From: Cordyceps javanica
Taxonomy: Eukaryota; Ascomycota; Sordariomycetes; Hypocreales; Cordycipitaceae
Assembly (NCBI GenBank): GCA_036850795.1
Contig: JAAECO010000001.1
Location: forward strand, 1,922,001 to 1,986,000
Direction of reading: 5' to 3'
Length of the DNA: 64,000 nt
Positions 22,715-32,201 of this stretch are shown here, one piece after another. The position numbers and the translations under genes are program-made. Positions within the stretch are counted from its first letter, which is position 1; each line of letters begins with the position of its first letter. Under the pieces are notes generated by a model. The model saw only the letters and a list, made by a program, of their open reading frames with translations, had not been told where the DNA came from and ran no database searches.

Positions 22715-24648
22715 TTACAAAACGTTGGCAATCTGACCCGGACTTCCCCCTGCAGGCTTTACTACCATGTAATTCTCCACCTCTGCGGTTCCGGCCACCA
22801 GAGCCGCGTACTGCTCTCGCGTGCACGATGTCGGCACGTTCCACAAGTTGCACTCAAAGGCTGGCGGCTCAGGCAGTTTGTTCTTGATCCCGAAGCTGCT
22901 GTTCGGTCCTTGCGTTGTGTAATTGGCCCCTTGGCCCGTCGTTGCATGTTTACCGGTTGCGAGGTCTTTGCCAGCGACGGCACGGCTGACGAGTTTCGAG
23001 ACAATTTCTGGCTGGTACCCCTGGGCTAAAAGCAAAAAAAGAAGAAAAAAATGTCAGATTCAAAACTTCCTTTCCTTCTTTCTTGACTAAACTCACCATC
23101 ATGTCCAGCATCAAAGATTCGTGCAAACGACAAATTACCGTGCTGCCGAACGACGCCCTTGCTCGAGCACCCGCTCGTCTTGACGTGCTCGTAGCCCGCT
23201 TTGCGGAACGCGTCGGCGCCCGGCCAGTCCAGCTGGAGGCTGAGCTTTTCCGCACCGTTCCAAGGGCAACGATAATCGCGGTCGCCGTACATCATCACCA
23301 CCTTGACGCCGTTGCCAAGGAGATACTGCAGCATCTCTCGGCCGGCGGTGCGGACTGGGTCGCCGGTTTGGTAGAGAAGCACGTTGTTGGAGAGCAGCGA
23401 CGCCGTGTAGTTGACGGAGACACCGAGCTCCTTTTGCACCCATGCCTGATTGAAAAATCCGTTGGCATAGGAGGGCGGGAAAGGATCCGGCTTGAGGTGC
23501 GCCATGTCAAAGTTGCTGCGGTTGCTCGCAGCCTCGTACGCGCCGAGGACATAGGTAAAGCAATAGATGGTGGCTCGTACGCAAGCGGTCGTTACGTTCG
23601 GGCTCGCGTTGAGCTGATCCGGGTCGTAAAGTTCTCCAAAGCGACGGCACTTGGTAATTTGGTCCCGGCAGCCTCCAGGTTTGGTAAAGTTTTCCACGGC
23701 CTCCTCGTACGCGTCCTTGGTGATGACCTGTAGGCCGTACGTGTTATTGTAGGCTTGTTCGGGGAACCACTCGCCCTGATATAACATGTCGACGCATCCA
23801 TTTGTCCAGCCAACGGCATCAATCGGTATGATGGTACCGTTGAGGCTTCCTTCACGAATCTTGGTGTTTTGTCGCATCGTGTAAGTGGCCGTCGTGGGCA
23901 CGTAGAAGCCGCCGTACGAGTTCCCCCAGATGCTGACTCGCTTATCGGCTGTTTTGTACTCGGAAAACTGAGTGAACCAAACTTGCGAAAAGTGCCAGAG
24001 AGTCTTGGCGGCGGACAGCGTGCCGTTGACCGTCTTGCCGGGGCTCTGCTCGGAGAAGGTGCCATGGAGAAACGTTGTGTTTTCCGGGGGTACGGAATTG
24101 CCGTAGGCCTCCATAGGTGTGATTCCGGTTTCCGTTATCGGGTCACCGAGGAATAGCAGGTTGAGAGTCGAGCGGATACGTTCAGTATAGGAGTAGCCCG
24201 TGCTGACTGGCTGGTCAATGTACAGCATGTTCATGTCATTGTTCCAAGACCAAGGGTTGTCTTGGGTACTATTGGAGTCGGCCTTGATAAAACAAGATCC
24301 TGTCCCAGAAACGAGATCACCAATAGACGGTGCACCTGGCCCTCCGGCCAGATACATGCCAGTCGGTGCAGTCGCTGGTGAGTTTCGTGCCTCAAAGTAC
24401 CAGAAGAACATGGACACGTTGTAGGGATCGGCCGTCTGGATCTCACTCAGATACCACGAGGGCATGTGGACATATCCAGCCCAGGCTCTGGCTTTTGTTT
24501 CGCAAATCTTTGTCTCCTTGTATGTAATGGAAACCCCAGGCTGGCCGCTGATCTCCTTTGTAATAGTACCAGAAGCATCCTGAGAAATTGTGGCAGCCCC
24601 TGGTGCGAACAACGAGGCAAAAAAGAGCCACGGTAAATGTAGCTGCAT
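22715..24648 (-). CDS. secreted serine carboxypeptidase (peptidase family S10)
   Basis: Two exons, 24648-23097 and 23025-22715, give 620 residues. I chose the acceptor TTTTAG at 23027-23026 because it alone keeps frame with the C-terminal exon and restores AGHD-AQGYQPE. The start MQLHLPWLFFASLF gives a clear signal peptide; the frame extends 25 codons upstream but without one. The S10 triad is in place: Ser in WGNSYGGFYVP (near residue 244), Asp in YGDRDYRCPWNG and His in the AGHDA segment. The usual Glu before the nucleophile (GESYG) is Asn here. Several N-glycosylation sites (NxS/T) support secretion. It removes C-terminal residues from peptides, as expected for nutrition or processing outside the cell. 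It is divergent from a Zn2Cys6 regulator 489 bases away. Confidence 0.9.
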
Positions 24649-25137
24649 GGTGACGGGTTTTTGAATTCTTGTAAGTTTGTCTTGGTGATTGTGTGATTTC
24701 AAGACTCCAATTTCCAGTTCCAAGGGTCACTACTTATACAGCCAGAGCACAGCCATGCCTCATGCTGTGCACCAAGCAGCGGCGCAAGTACAATCGAATC
24801 CGGCGAACGACCGAATCAGAGTTCTTAAAGCAGCTCCGCTTAGAGCCTCGCGTCGGATTCACCCACCTATTGTCTCGCGCTGATGTATGTCAATATCCTC
24901 CGCACAGCCTTGTGGGCTCCCACAATACCAGTAAGCCGCGAGGCTTGGCAACCGGCAGCGAGCCGGCCAGTAGCAGAATGGCGATCGTTTGTCAATCGAT
25001 TCCCCGTCAGCGACACCAGCCTAAAAATAGTACCCGATGAAGAAAAGTGAACAAGGGCCACGCAGAAAAAATAAGATTGGGCGAGCGCTCGCCATCGAAT
25101 TTGACAAATTAATCATGACAAACCAGATCAGAAAGGG
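24649..25137. promoter_or_regulatory. divergent promoter of carboxypeptidase and Zn2Cys6 regulator
   Basis: 489 bases between two divergent starts. A shared regulatory region is plausible, but no specific inverted CGG pair typical of Zn2Cys6 binding was confirmed. Confidence 0.45.
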
Positions 25138-26757
25138 ATGCAGAACGCCAAAGTGACAACGCGTCCTAGGCGCAGCCAGGTCGGGATTGGCGGCTGCCTG
25201 ACGTGTCGCATCCGCAAGGTGAAGTGCGACGAAGCGAAGCCTGTCTGCCACAAGTGCCGCTCGACTGGTCGAGTATGCGATGGATATTTCTCTCTGCCAT
25301 TTAGTCGCACGGAGCTCCTGCAGGGCAGCCGGCGACGAGGCCACGAATCGGGGCTAGCCGCGGGCGGGAGCAGCTTGGGGTACGTGATGCTCACCGACGG
25401 CGCGTTCAGGGGGAAGCTGGAGCAGCGATATTTTCAGTTTTTTCGGTGCTGCACAGTACATTGCACGAATCTGACGGTCAGTCTACATCGCTGTCGCTGC
25501 CGCCTTTGGTACTGCCGTTCACTTTCTGACCCAGGCTGCGCAGGTCGACTCCCCATTCTGGGATAGAGACGTTCTGCAGGCTTTCCATGCTGAGCCCGCG
25601 ATCAAGCATGCCATCCTGGCGCTGGCCGCCGTTCATAGTGGCGTGCTGGACCGAAACGACCAACAAGCGTCGAAGAAGCATTTGCTGTATGCCAAGGAAC
25701 AATATACCGTAGCGCTAGGTGCAGCCAGAAACTGATCACAGATGCGGCCCCAGCTCGGGTGCATCGCGTCCTCATGGCATGCCTCCTGTTTGTCGCCTGG
25801 GAGGGTGTGCAGGGCGACTACCGGGCCAGTCAGCGGCACATGGGTAGCGGCCGCGCTTTGGCTGCTCGGTTCGGTCACTCTATACACAGGAAGTCGTCAC
25901 TATCCAACATTTGGCACGAAACCACGCAAGTCCTGGAAAGGATGAATATTTCGGCCATGTCATTTTCAGACGACTCCGCGCCATATCAGCCTTCCTACCA
26001 TGATCCTCTTATGGTAACCAGCCCAGGACTGTTCGCCGGTGGTTTCAAAGACGTCCAAAGTGCAAGAGCGTCTCTCATGGACATCACACGTTCGCTGCTA
26101 TGGCTGGGAAGCAAGGTTCTTCCGAACATGGATGAGGCGGAGAAAACCCGCCGGCAGTTCGAAATCTTCGAGCGCGCGGCACTTTTGGAGAAATGGGCAG
26201 TACACTGGAGGGACTGTTATGCTGCAAATCAGAGCTCGTCGAATTCCACGTCAGTACTCAACGTGCAGCTGTGGTACACATGCGCGCGAGTGATCACTGA
26301 GACTGGCTTTGGCGGGCCCGAGACTCGCCACGATGACGCTGCAGAGCGGTTTCGCGACCTAGTAGACTACGCTGAGAAGCTCTCGTCGGCACTCTTTCAA
26401 GAGTCCGGGGCTGTTTCCTTTAGCCTCGACCTGGGCTACCTGATACCGACGTTTTTTGCCGCCACGCGCTGCCGCGACCCGTACATTCGGCGTCGCGCGC
26501 TGCGCATCTTGCAGTCATACCCACGACATGAGGGAGCATGGCAGAGCGGCCCGGCGGCAGTCATCGCCGAAAGGTGGGTAGCCGTGGAGGAAAGGGGCCT
26601 CGGGGATGTTGAGTCGGCGGTGCAGATCCCTGAGCATCTGCGAGTTGTACACATGGCAGTTTATGTTCAGAAGAGTTCTGGGCGCGGGAGATTGCGTTTT
26701 CAGCTGTCTGGTGCGGATGGTGCTTCATCCTTTGTTGAAGAGCTCGTCAGTTGGTAA
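25138..26757 (+). pseudogene. Zn2Cys6 transcription factor with an apparent -1 frameshift (or an unusually short intron)
   Basis: Exon 1, 25138-25476, encodes MQNAKVTTRPRRSQ and a full binuclear zinc cluster (Cys at 20, 23, 30, 37, 40, 47). An intron 25477-25534 (GTCAGT...CCCAG) leads to a second open segment in frame 2 (AAQVDSPFWDRDVLQAFHAE, LALAAVHSGVLDRND), the usual start of the fungal regulatory domain. That frame meets TGA at 25733-25735. The conserved continuation (ITDAAPARVHRVLMACLLF, VAWEGVQGDYRASQRHMGSG) is in frame 1 and runs to 26757. One missing base near 25732 joins them perfectly. The alternative is a 35-nt intron 25719-25753, shorter than normal for fungi. Everything else looks intact and under constraint, so an assembly error or a very recent lesion is possible. 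Partner promoter: divergent S10 carboxypeptidase. Confidence 0.75.
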
Positions 26758-26990
26758 ATTGGAGCGAGCGTATTATGCTTGACAACATTCTGCCTATATC
26801 CCCGTCCACTGTCCACTGTCCAAGGGTGGTAGGCGCTGACTTCATAGCGAAAGCATAAATTAATAATTTGACACGCGAGGAATTTCCTGTTATCTGTAAC
26901 ATGCAATGAATGAAAATGTCTAGAGTTGGCAAGCAAAAAAAATTATAAACAGTGGTTGGTGATCAAACATCAAAAAAAGAAAGCAATGTG

Positions 26991-27126
26991 TGGACCAACG
27001 GGGATTTGAACCCCGGACCTTTCGTAGAGAACTACTATGGTACCTAATCCTGCTACCTTGCGGTGCGGAGGTCATCGGTGTCCATGTGTATGCAAAACGA
27101 AAATCATACCCCTAGACCATTAGCCC
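26991..27126 (-). tRNA. intron-containing tRNA, anticodon by position UGC (Ala) on a proline-like body
   Basis: Minus strand, 136 nt. 5' exon 27126-27091 and 3' exon 27026-26991, separated by a 64-nt intron 27090-27027 at the canonical site 3' of position 37. Acceptor stem GGGCTAA pairs with TTGGTCC. T arm CGGGG-TTCAAAT-CCCCG is perfect. Anticodon stem TTCGT pairs with ACGAA, leaving loop TT-TGC-A...T. The D-arm sequence TGGTCTAGGGGTATGATT and the GGG start are typical of fungal tRNA-Pro, where the anticodon would be TGG. By position it is TGC, so isotype is uncertain. It could be a true tRNA with altered identity, a mis-predicted splice, or a tRNA-derived pseudogene. The internal A and B boxes are well preserved. 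Confidence 0.8.
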
Positions 27127-28289
27127 GAGCTTATACCAGTCTCTAATTAATAAGAAATATGAAGGATTCCACAACGTGTGTCTTCTTCACACATCGCCCT
27201 GTGGCCCACCAGCCATGGCGTGTGCAAAAACCTACCCGGGACAAATCGCTGACAAGCAGATTATTTATTTCTGGAACCATGGAGGAGGCTTTTGCAGTTG
27301 AATCCAAATGCATCAGAGTATCTTGCCATTTTTGCATGTTCCGGGGCAAAAGGGGCCAATATTGCTCCGTTTCAGCAGAAATTCGTAGTGAGGCCCTTGA
27401 ATTACTTAGACAATCTTGCTCAGCTGGTGTTGTAACTTAACCAATACTCGCAAGACTACCCGAGCGACGCACGCCAAATTCTGGCGTCAAGCAGAAAGAT
27501 GGCTAGGTGATATACCATAGAAAAAAATCATGATGAAACTCACACACAATCCGAACCGGTGGTGCCAGAACACGACCTCTTAACAGTGCCGAAAATCTTT
27601 ACCCTTACAACATTGCAACGCGACAGCAGCGAGCGCGTTGCGGCAGGGCGGATAAAATCCCGGCACAGAAAATAGATCATGAAAAGGGAGAAGTAAAATC
27701 AAACCAATAAAAACCAGTCGATTTCGCACGGCACAAGACATGACCGGTCCCAACTCGTCGCCCATCCGGCTTCGTTACTGGCCAGGGGCTTCGCGTGCCC
27801 TCCTAGCCAGCAGGACGCGTTGCAATATAGCGCCAAGACAACGCCCAATAGAAGACTCGTTCCAGCACAAAGACTGTGAAGATTGAACAACACACCAATT
27901 GAACATAATTGGAGAGAGCCCACCAAAGGGTTGTACACTCACCTGCGTGGACGCGCGAGGCGCCTCATGATCAGGTGGTCGAAGCTACGGCTGGGCGCGC
28001 ATGATACAGCATGAAACGTAGAAGAAGTGGCGAGGCGTGTGAGGTCAAGCGCTTTATTCCATGCTCTTTCTGAGCTCTAGCCTAACTTGCCTCCAATACC
28101 CAATGCTGTCTCAACCAATACGGCGCATCCAATGTCATTTTCTCTGGTACCCCAATGTCCATGGCCCAGCAATAAGCAAAGCAAAATGGACCCTTACATT
28201 CAATATTCATAAATCATGACGTCTTTCACTGTGCGAGTTGTTAAATCGAGACAACCAGTGGCCGGCACAGCAGAGACTGCAGGCCTATC
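27127..28289. other. intergenic, no gene supported
   Basis: About 1.16 kb between the tRNA and the 3' end of the Myb/SANT-like locus. Open frames are short and unrelated to known families. It could contain an untranslated transcript, but nothing in the sequence proves it. Confidence 0.5.
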
Positions 28290-28910
28290 TTAGACCTCGG
28301 CGCCTCGAAAGGCAGACCTCTTCCAGTCCAGAACGTCAGACGAAGGCCTTCCAACAGGAAAGGCAGTTAGTATTGGTCAAGTCAAGAGATGAGAGGCGCC
28401 AAGGCAACACTTACTCGTTCTGAATGCGCTTGGAGGGGGTCGTATTGAGCTCCTCTTTCTGCTCAACCTTCGCATCGAGGCCGAGCTCGTCAGCGTCCTC
28501 TTCCAACTCGACCTTTCGCTTGCGGCTGGATGTTGGGGTCTTGCGGGGAGTGCCCTTGCGGGGAGTAGCCGGCGCGGAGCCATCGCCGGATCCGTTGAGG
28601 GTGGAGGTGTCGCGAACTTTGCGGAGTTTCTGAATGTGCTGACTACAGGATAGGATGATGGTTAGCTCAAAGACCTGGCGTGGACCTCGACAGAAATGAA
28701 GTGCAGTATAGAATGACAACGCAAAGACAAATGGGGTTCGGGTATGGTCAAGTACTTGACTGCGTGAAAGGTGTACGTGTAGCCCATGGCGTTCATCCGG
28801 CTCACAATCGCATTGACCATGTCCTTGTTCGGTCTGATCTCTTCAATCAGAGCGAAGAGCAGAGCCTCATTGGAATTGGCATTCCAGCCGCGGGTGGGCT
28901 TCTCGGACAT
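28290..28910 (-). CDS. Myb/SANT-like nuclear protein (paralogue 2), with the common 3' exons of the multi-first-exon locus
   Basis: Three exons, 28910-28756 (first exon C), 28642-28415 and 28347-28290, give 146 residues. The last intron has a GTAAGT donor, a perfect ACTAAC branch site and acceptor TTGGAAG. Its use replaces an immediate stop with the end EPSSDVLDWKRSAFRGAEV. Exon C gives MSEKPTRGWNANSNEALLFA and the phrase MNAMGYTYTFHAV, ending in phase 2. Exon 2 starts with QHIQKLRKVRD, the recognition-helix side of the module, then a Thr/Pro/Lys-rich linker and the nuclear-localisation-like SSRKRKVELEE. The domain is a W-anchored three-helix Myb/SANT-like fold shared with 31136-32201 and 39438-40324. 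Two further homologous first exons lie upstream (29409-29258, 30057-29891) and can splice in frame to the same exon 2. Confidence 0.78.
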
Positions 28911-29257
28911 GATGAAAAGGGTGTTGGACTGGGACGGTACGGAGGCAGGTATAGCAATAGTCCTCAAACGGAAGGGGTAGCATGAAAGTCGGAAACGATT
29001 CTCGGGGCGGCGAGGGGTGATCGGGAGGAGATAAAAAGGTGCTGTGGTATGGAGGGAGGGGCGAGAGAAAGTGAATACAGTCCGAAGTGCGTGGGCTGTG
29101 GAGGTAGGCAGGTGATTTGCTGCGCGGTTGACGGGCCGGCGAACCAGATCTCCCATACCACATCTTCAAACAGGGGAAAGTAAAGGGATCAGAGTGTAGA
29201 AAAACAAAAGACAAAGCAAGCGAGTGAAACAGCAGTTATTGGGGGAGGAGGTCCTAC

Positions 29258-29409
29258 CGGAAGGCATTTTCAGTAAACTCATAGCCCCTCTTTTGCATCT
29301 CTTGCAAGACCTTGGCCATATTGTTGGCGTTGAGATCACAGTGCTTGACAATGCAGATCAGCATGTCCTCATGGGCTGCGGCATCCCACTTCATTTGAGA
29401 GCGGCCCAT
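29258..29409 (-). CDS. candidate alternative first exon B, Myb/SANT-like half domain
   Basis: ATG at 29409-29407 opens MGRSQMKWDAAAHEDMLICI and ends QKRGYEFTENAFR at a GTAGGA donor in phase 2 (exon limits 29409-29258, 152 nt). The W-D-x3-ED pattern and the G-Y-x-F-T-x-N-A end align with exon C and with exon 1 of the neighbouring gene at 32201-32047. No exon encoding the following Q-H-x-x-x-L half is visible before exon C. Joined to 28642-28415 and 28347-28290 it gives an in-frame 145-residue protein with the natural junction NAFR-QHIQKLRK. An alternative is splicing to an acceptor at 29165-29164, which would lead in frame through 29163-28911 into exon C. Confidence 0.6.
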
Positions 29410-29890
29410 GTCGACTGGTTCCTGCTAGAAAATACAAGAGGAAGGCGGACGAATAGAAGAGAGAGAGGGAGGGAGAGAGGGAAGGAAAAGTGTGACGCCA
29501 AATGCAGGTTTTGGCTGAATTGATGGGGAACAGTGGCAAAGAAGTGAAGAACGAGAGAGCGCTTGGATGGTGGACCGGGTAGGGTGGAAGGTATGATAGG
29601 GAGCCAGAGGAAGAAGAGGAAGAGGAAGAAGAAGAGCAAGACTCGCTTCAAAAGCAGAGAGAGAGATGAGCGTATGCGGTGGCGAAAGCAATAGGCGTAT
29701 TCACCGCCTCGAAGGAAAACGGGCGCAAGAAGTGCAGCCGCCAACGTGGCAGAGGATTCAACAGGCGAACAGAGAGAGTCGGAGATGATATGATGATGAC
29801 CAAGAGACAATACAAACTGTAAAGGGGAAGCGTATTGGATGAGAAGAGAGAGAGAGAGAGCGAGAGATAAAATCGTCGAGCATGTCTTAC

Positions 29891-30057
29891 CGGACAGACT
29901 CCCAGGACTGCTCATGACCTCGGGATTTGAGATAGGCCTCGACGGCGCTCTTGGCCTGGGTGCTCAGGGCGCCGCCGTTGCTGGCAACTTGAAAGAGCGC
30001 GAGGGACAGCTCCATGAGGAACTCTGCGTTCTCCCAGATTCCGGCCTTGGTGGGCAT
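29891..30057 (-). CDS. candidate alternative first exon A, Myb/SANT-like half domain
   Basis: ATG at 30057-30055 opens MPTKAGIWENAEFLMELSLA and ends SRGHEQSWESVR at a GTAAGA donor in phase 2 (167 nt). The tryptophan, acidic pair and hydrophobic helix align with exons B and C, though this copy is the most divergent. Joined to the common exons 28642-28415 and 28347-28290 it would encode 150 residues with the junction ESVR-QHIQKLRK. The 480 bases downstream, before exon B, are pyrimidine-rich on the coding strand and look like promoter/leader rather than a private second exon. A splice to AGCAG just upstream of exon B would give only a short tail and stop. Confidence 0.55.
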
Positions 30058-31135
30058 GGCAGGTAGTAGCGAGTTTCGAAAGGCCTGTTTTTTTTCTTTC
30101 TTTGGTTGCTGTGTTGTCCCTTCTTGTTGCTGCTATCGTTGCTACAAGATGGCCTGCAGTGGGGAAGACAGAAGAAAAGAAAAAAGAAAGAAAGAAGAAC
30201 CGAATATTGTAGAGAGGGAGCAAAGTTGGAAGAAAAAAAAGGGAAAGTAGATTTTTCGACGCGTCTGGTTGTTTTAAACCGCGAGCTTAACTCCAAGGAG
30301 CTCAACTCCAAGGCAGTCGATTCACCGGCCCCCGAGCTCCTCCTCTTCCTCCCCTCACATGCTGCGCACGTTGGCAAAAGGGGGATCGATGCAAACGCAG
30401 CGAATTGGCAGTCCTGCCATGTCTGTTTGCTGACGGGAGGGGAAGCAGGTATAGATGGACCCCGCCTCCGTGTCTCGTTCGTTTTCCCACGTCAACTGTC
30501 ACTCGGCGGATTCTCCAAGGTTCGCAGAGGTGAGTAACTCTCTTATGAGGCTGGGGTCCTCGCGCTGCTTTCTGCAATGTGTGACCTGTTAACTGTTTAT
30601 AAATACACGTACTCGGCTCTCTCTGCATCAAGCGGTAGAGATGACGGGGACGTGGGCGGGAGACTTTTGGGCATGTTGGTCACCACAAAGCGACCACGGA
30701 CAACAAGAATGTGCAGCTGAGGAAAAGGAATTCTGTATTGATTTCCCAGAACAGGTTCCGTATACCAAAGTCTAGGACATGAAAGGAAATTTTAAAAAGA
30801 ACAAGGAAAAGAAGAGCGGAAACAGTTGCATGCTATCCCACCAATCTACCAAGCGCAGCCTGCCCAAACATTGCAATCGTAAGTTTCTAATGTATAGACA
30901 GTGAATTGAAAAAGAGAAGAAGAACAAAAAGTCAGAGATTGCGTACATGGCTGTCAAAGTACAGCCCCCAGTCTGTGCAAAACATGAAAGAGGAAGAAAA
31001 GCTTGAGAGTCAAAACAAAATACAATCAACGCCGTGTATATCCAGTAAGGGATGAAGAAAGGAAAAGAAAGACCAAACGCCGATGAACCCGCCATTGCTC
31101 GTATTATCGTTCATGTATCGCGGGAGTAAACCTGC
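30058..31135. other. intergenic between Myb/SANT-like paralogues
   Basis: Promoter side of first exon A and 3' flank of the 31136-32201 gene. A-rich tracts occur at 30160-30245 and 30900-31080. No gene is supported. Confidence 0.5.
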
Positions 31136-32201
31136 CTACGCGTCACCATAGCCAAACCTAGTGTGGAACTCGTCAGCATGACGGTAGAAAACCTGGTATT
31201 GGAGCCCTACTTACTCTGGGTAGTCGGCGGGCGTCGTGCCGTTGTGAGCGGCCAGCGCCAGAACAGCTTCGTCGTCCAGGGCCGACTGGTGGTCCATGGC
31301 GTCGCTGTCGAGTCGCTGCCGCTTGGACGGGTGCTCGTCCGCGCCACCCGCCTCGGAAACCTGGTGCACGGCGGCAGCATCATCCGCATAGGGACCGTTG
31401 GCCGACTCTGCGAGGGTCTGCTCATCCTCCATGGCGAGCTGCGGGTCGGGGCCGCCGCCGCCGCCGTCCGTCTCCATGGCCTGCGACTGCGGCGGCGGTG
31501 GGGGATCGTGCGCGAGGGCCGGACCCACGCCGGGCGAGGCGCTCATGCCGGGATCCAGAGGCGTGACGCTGCCGGCGGCCGCGGTCTCTGGGACGGCGGA
31601 GCCCTCGTTGGCACCCGACTGGGACTTTCTGGGCCGGCCGCGTCCTGGGCCGGGACGCCGCGTGATGGGGTTCAAGCTCGGGTCGACACGCCGGAGAGCC
31701 GCGTCCGCCGGAGGGGGCGCGGCCTCGATCTTGTTGGTAGCACGGCGTAGACCTTGAAAGTGTTGCCTGGGATGGAGATTCAGCATGGGGAAAAGGGGGT
31801 TCGAACTGGAATGAGATGCTATCGGCCCAAGGTTGCATTGCATATATGGCTTGCGGTGGTGGGAATCGCAGTGGACACGGGGAGGACGGGGTACAGAGAG
31901 GACTGATGCATTGGAGCCGCAGCTGGTTATGTATGAATCAGGCATGACACTACCAATGGCGGGTGGTGACACAGGACGAGATTGAAAGTGACAATTGTGA
32001 TAAAAGGTACAAGGGGTGTAAGCGAGAGGTGAGATGAGATACATACCGACATCCTTCGTTTGTGAAGCCATATCCCATGCTACGCATGTAGTTACCAATG
32101 GTGGTCCATTCCGCACCGCTGATGACGCCAATGTTCTTGACTGTTAAGATAGTAAAGAACAAGTCCTTGTCAGCGCGGTCGTTCCAATTTTTGTTGTTCA
32201 T
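31136..32201 (-). CDS. Myb/SANT-like protein with AT-hook (paralogue 3)
   Basis: Three exons, 32201-32047, 31766-31215 and 31157-31136, give 242 residues. Exon 1 is 155 nt and ends in phase 2, exactly as exon C of the neighbouring locus. It encodes MNNKNWNDRADKDLFFTILT and MRSMGYGFTNEGCR, and exon 2 continues QHFQGLRRATNKIE, completing the module. An AT-hook-like string GRGRPRK lies at about residues 93-99. A Pro/Ala/Gly-rich linker and a late nuclear-localisation-like KRQRLD follow. The last 22-nt exon (after a GTAAGT donor) replaces an immediate stop by FGYGDA. Likely a small chromatin-binding protein; function unknown. It is the first minus-strand gene left of the 3.8-kb central gap. Confidence 0.78.

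Noticed and set aside
28424..28985. Plus-strand frames opposite the 28-kb locus
   Set aside because: They contradict the phase-consistent minus-strand exons and carry no domain.
31163..31757. Plus-strand frames of 195 and 119 codons
   Set aside because: Antisense to the GC-rich exon 2 of the Myb/SANT-like gene at 31136-32201.
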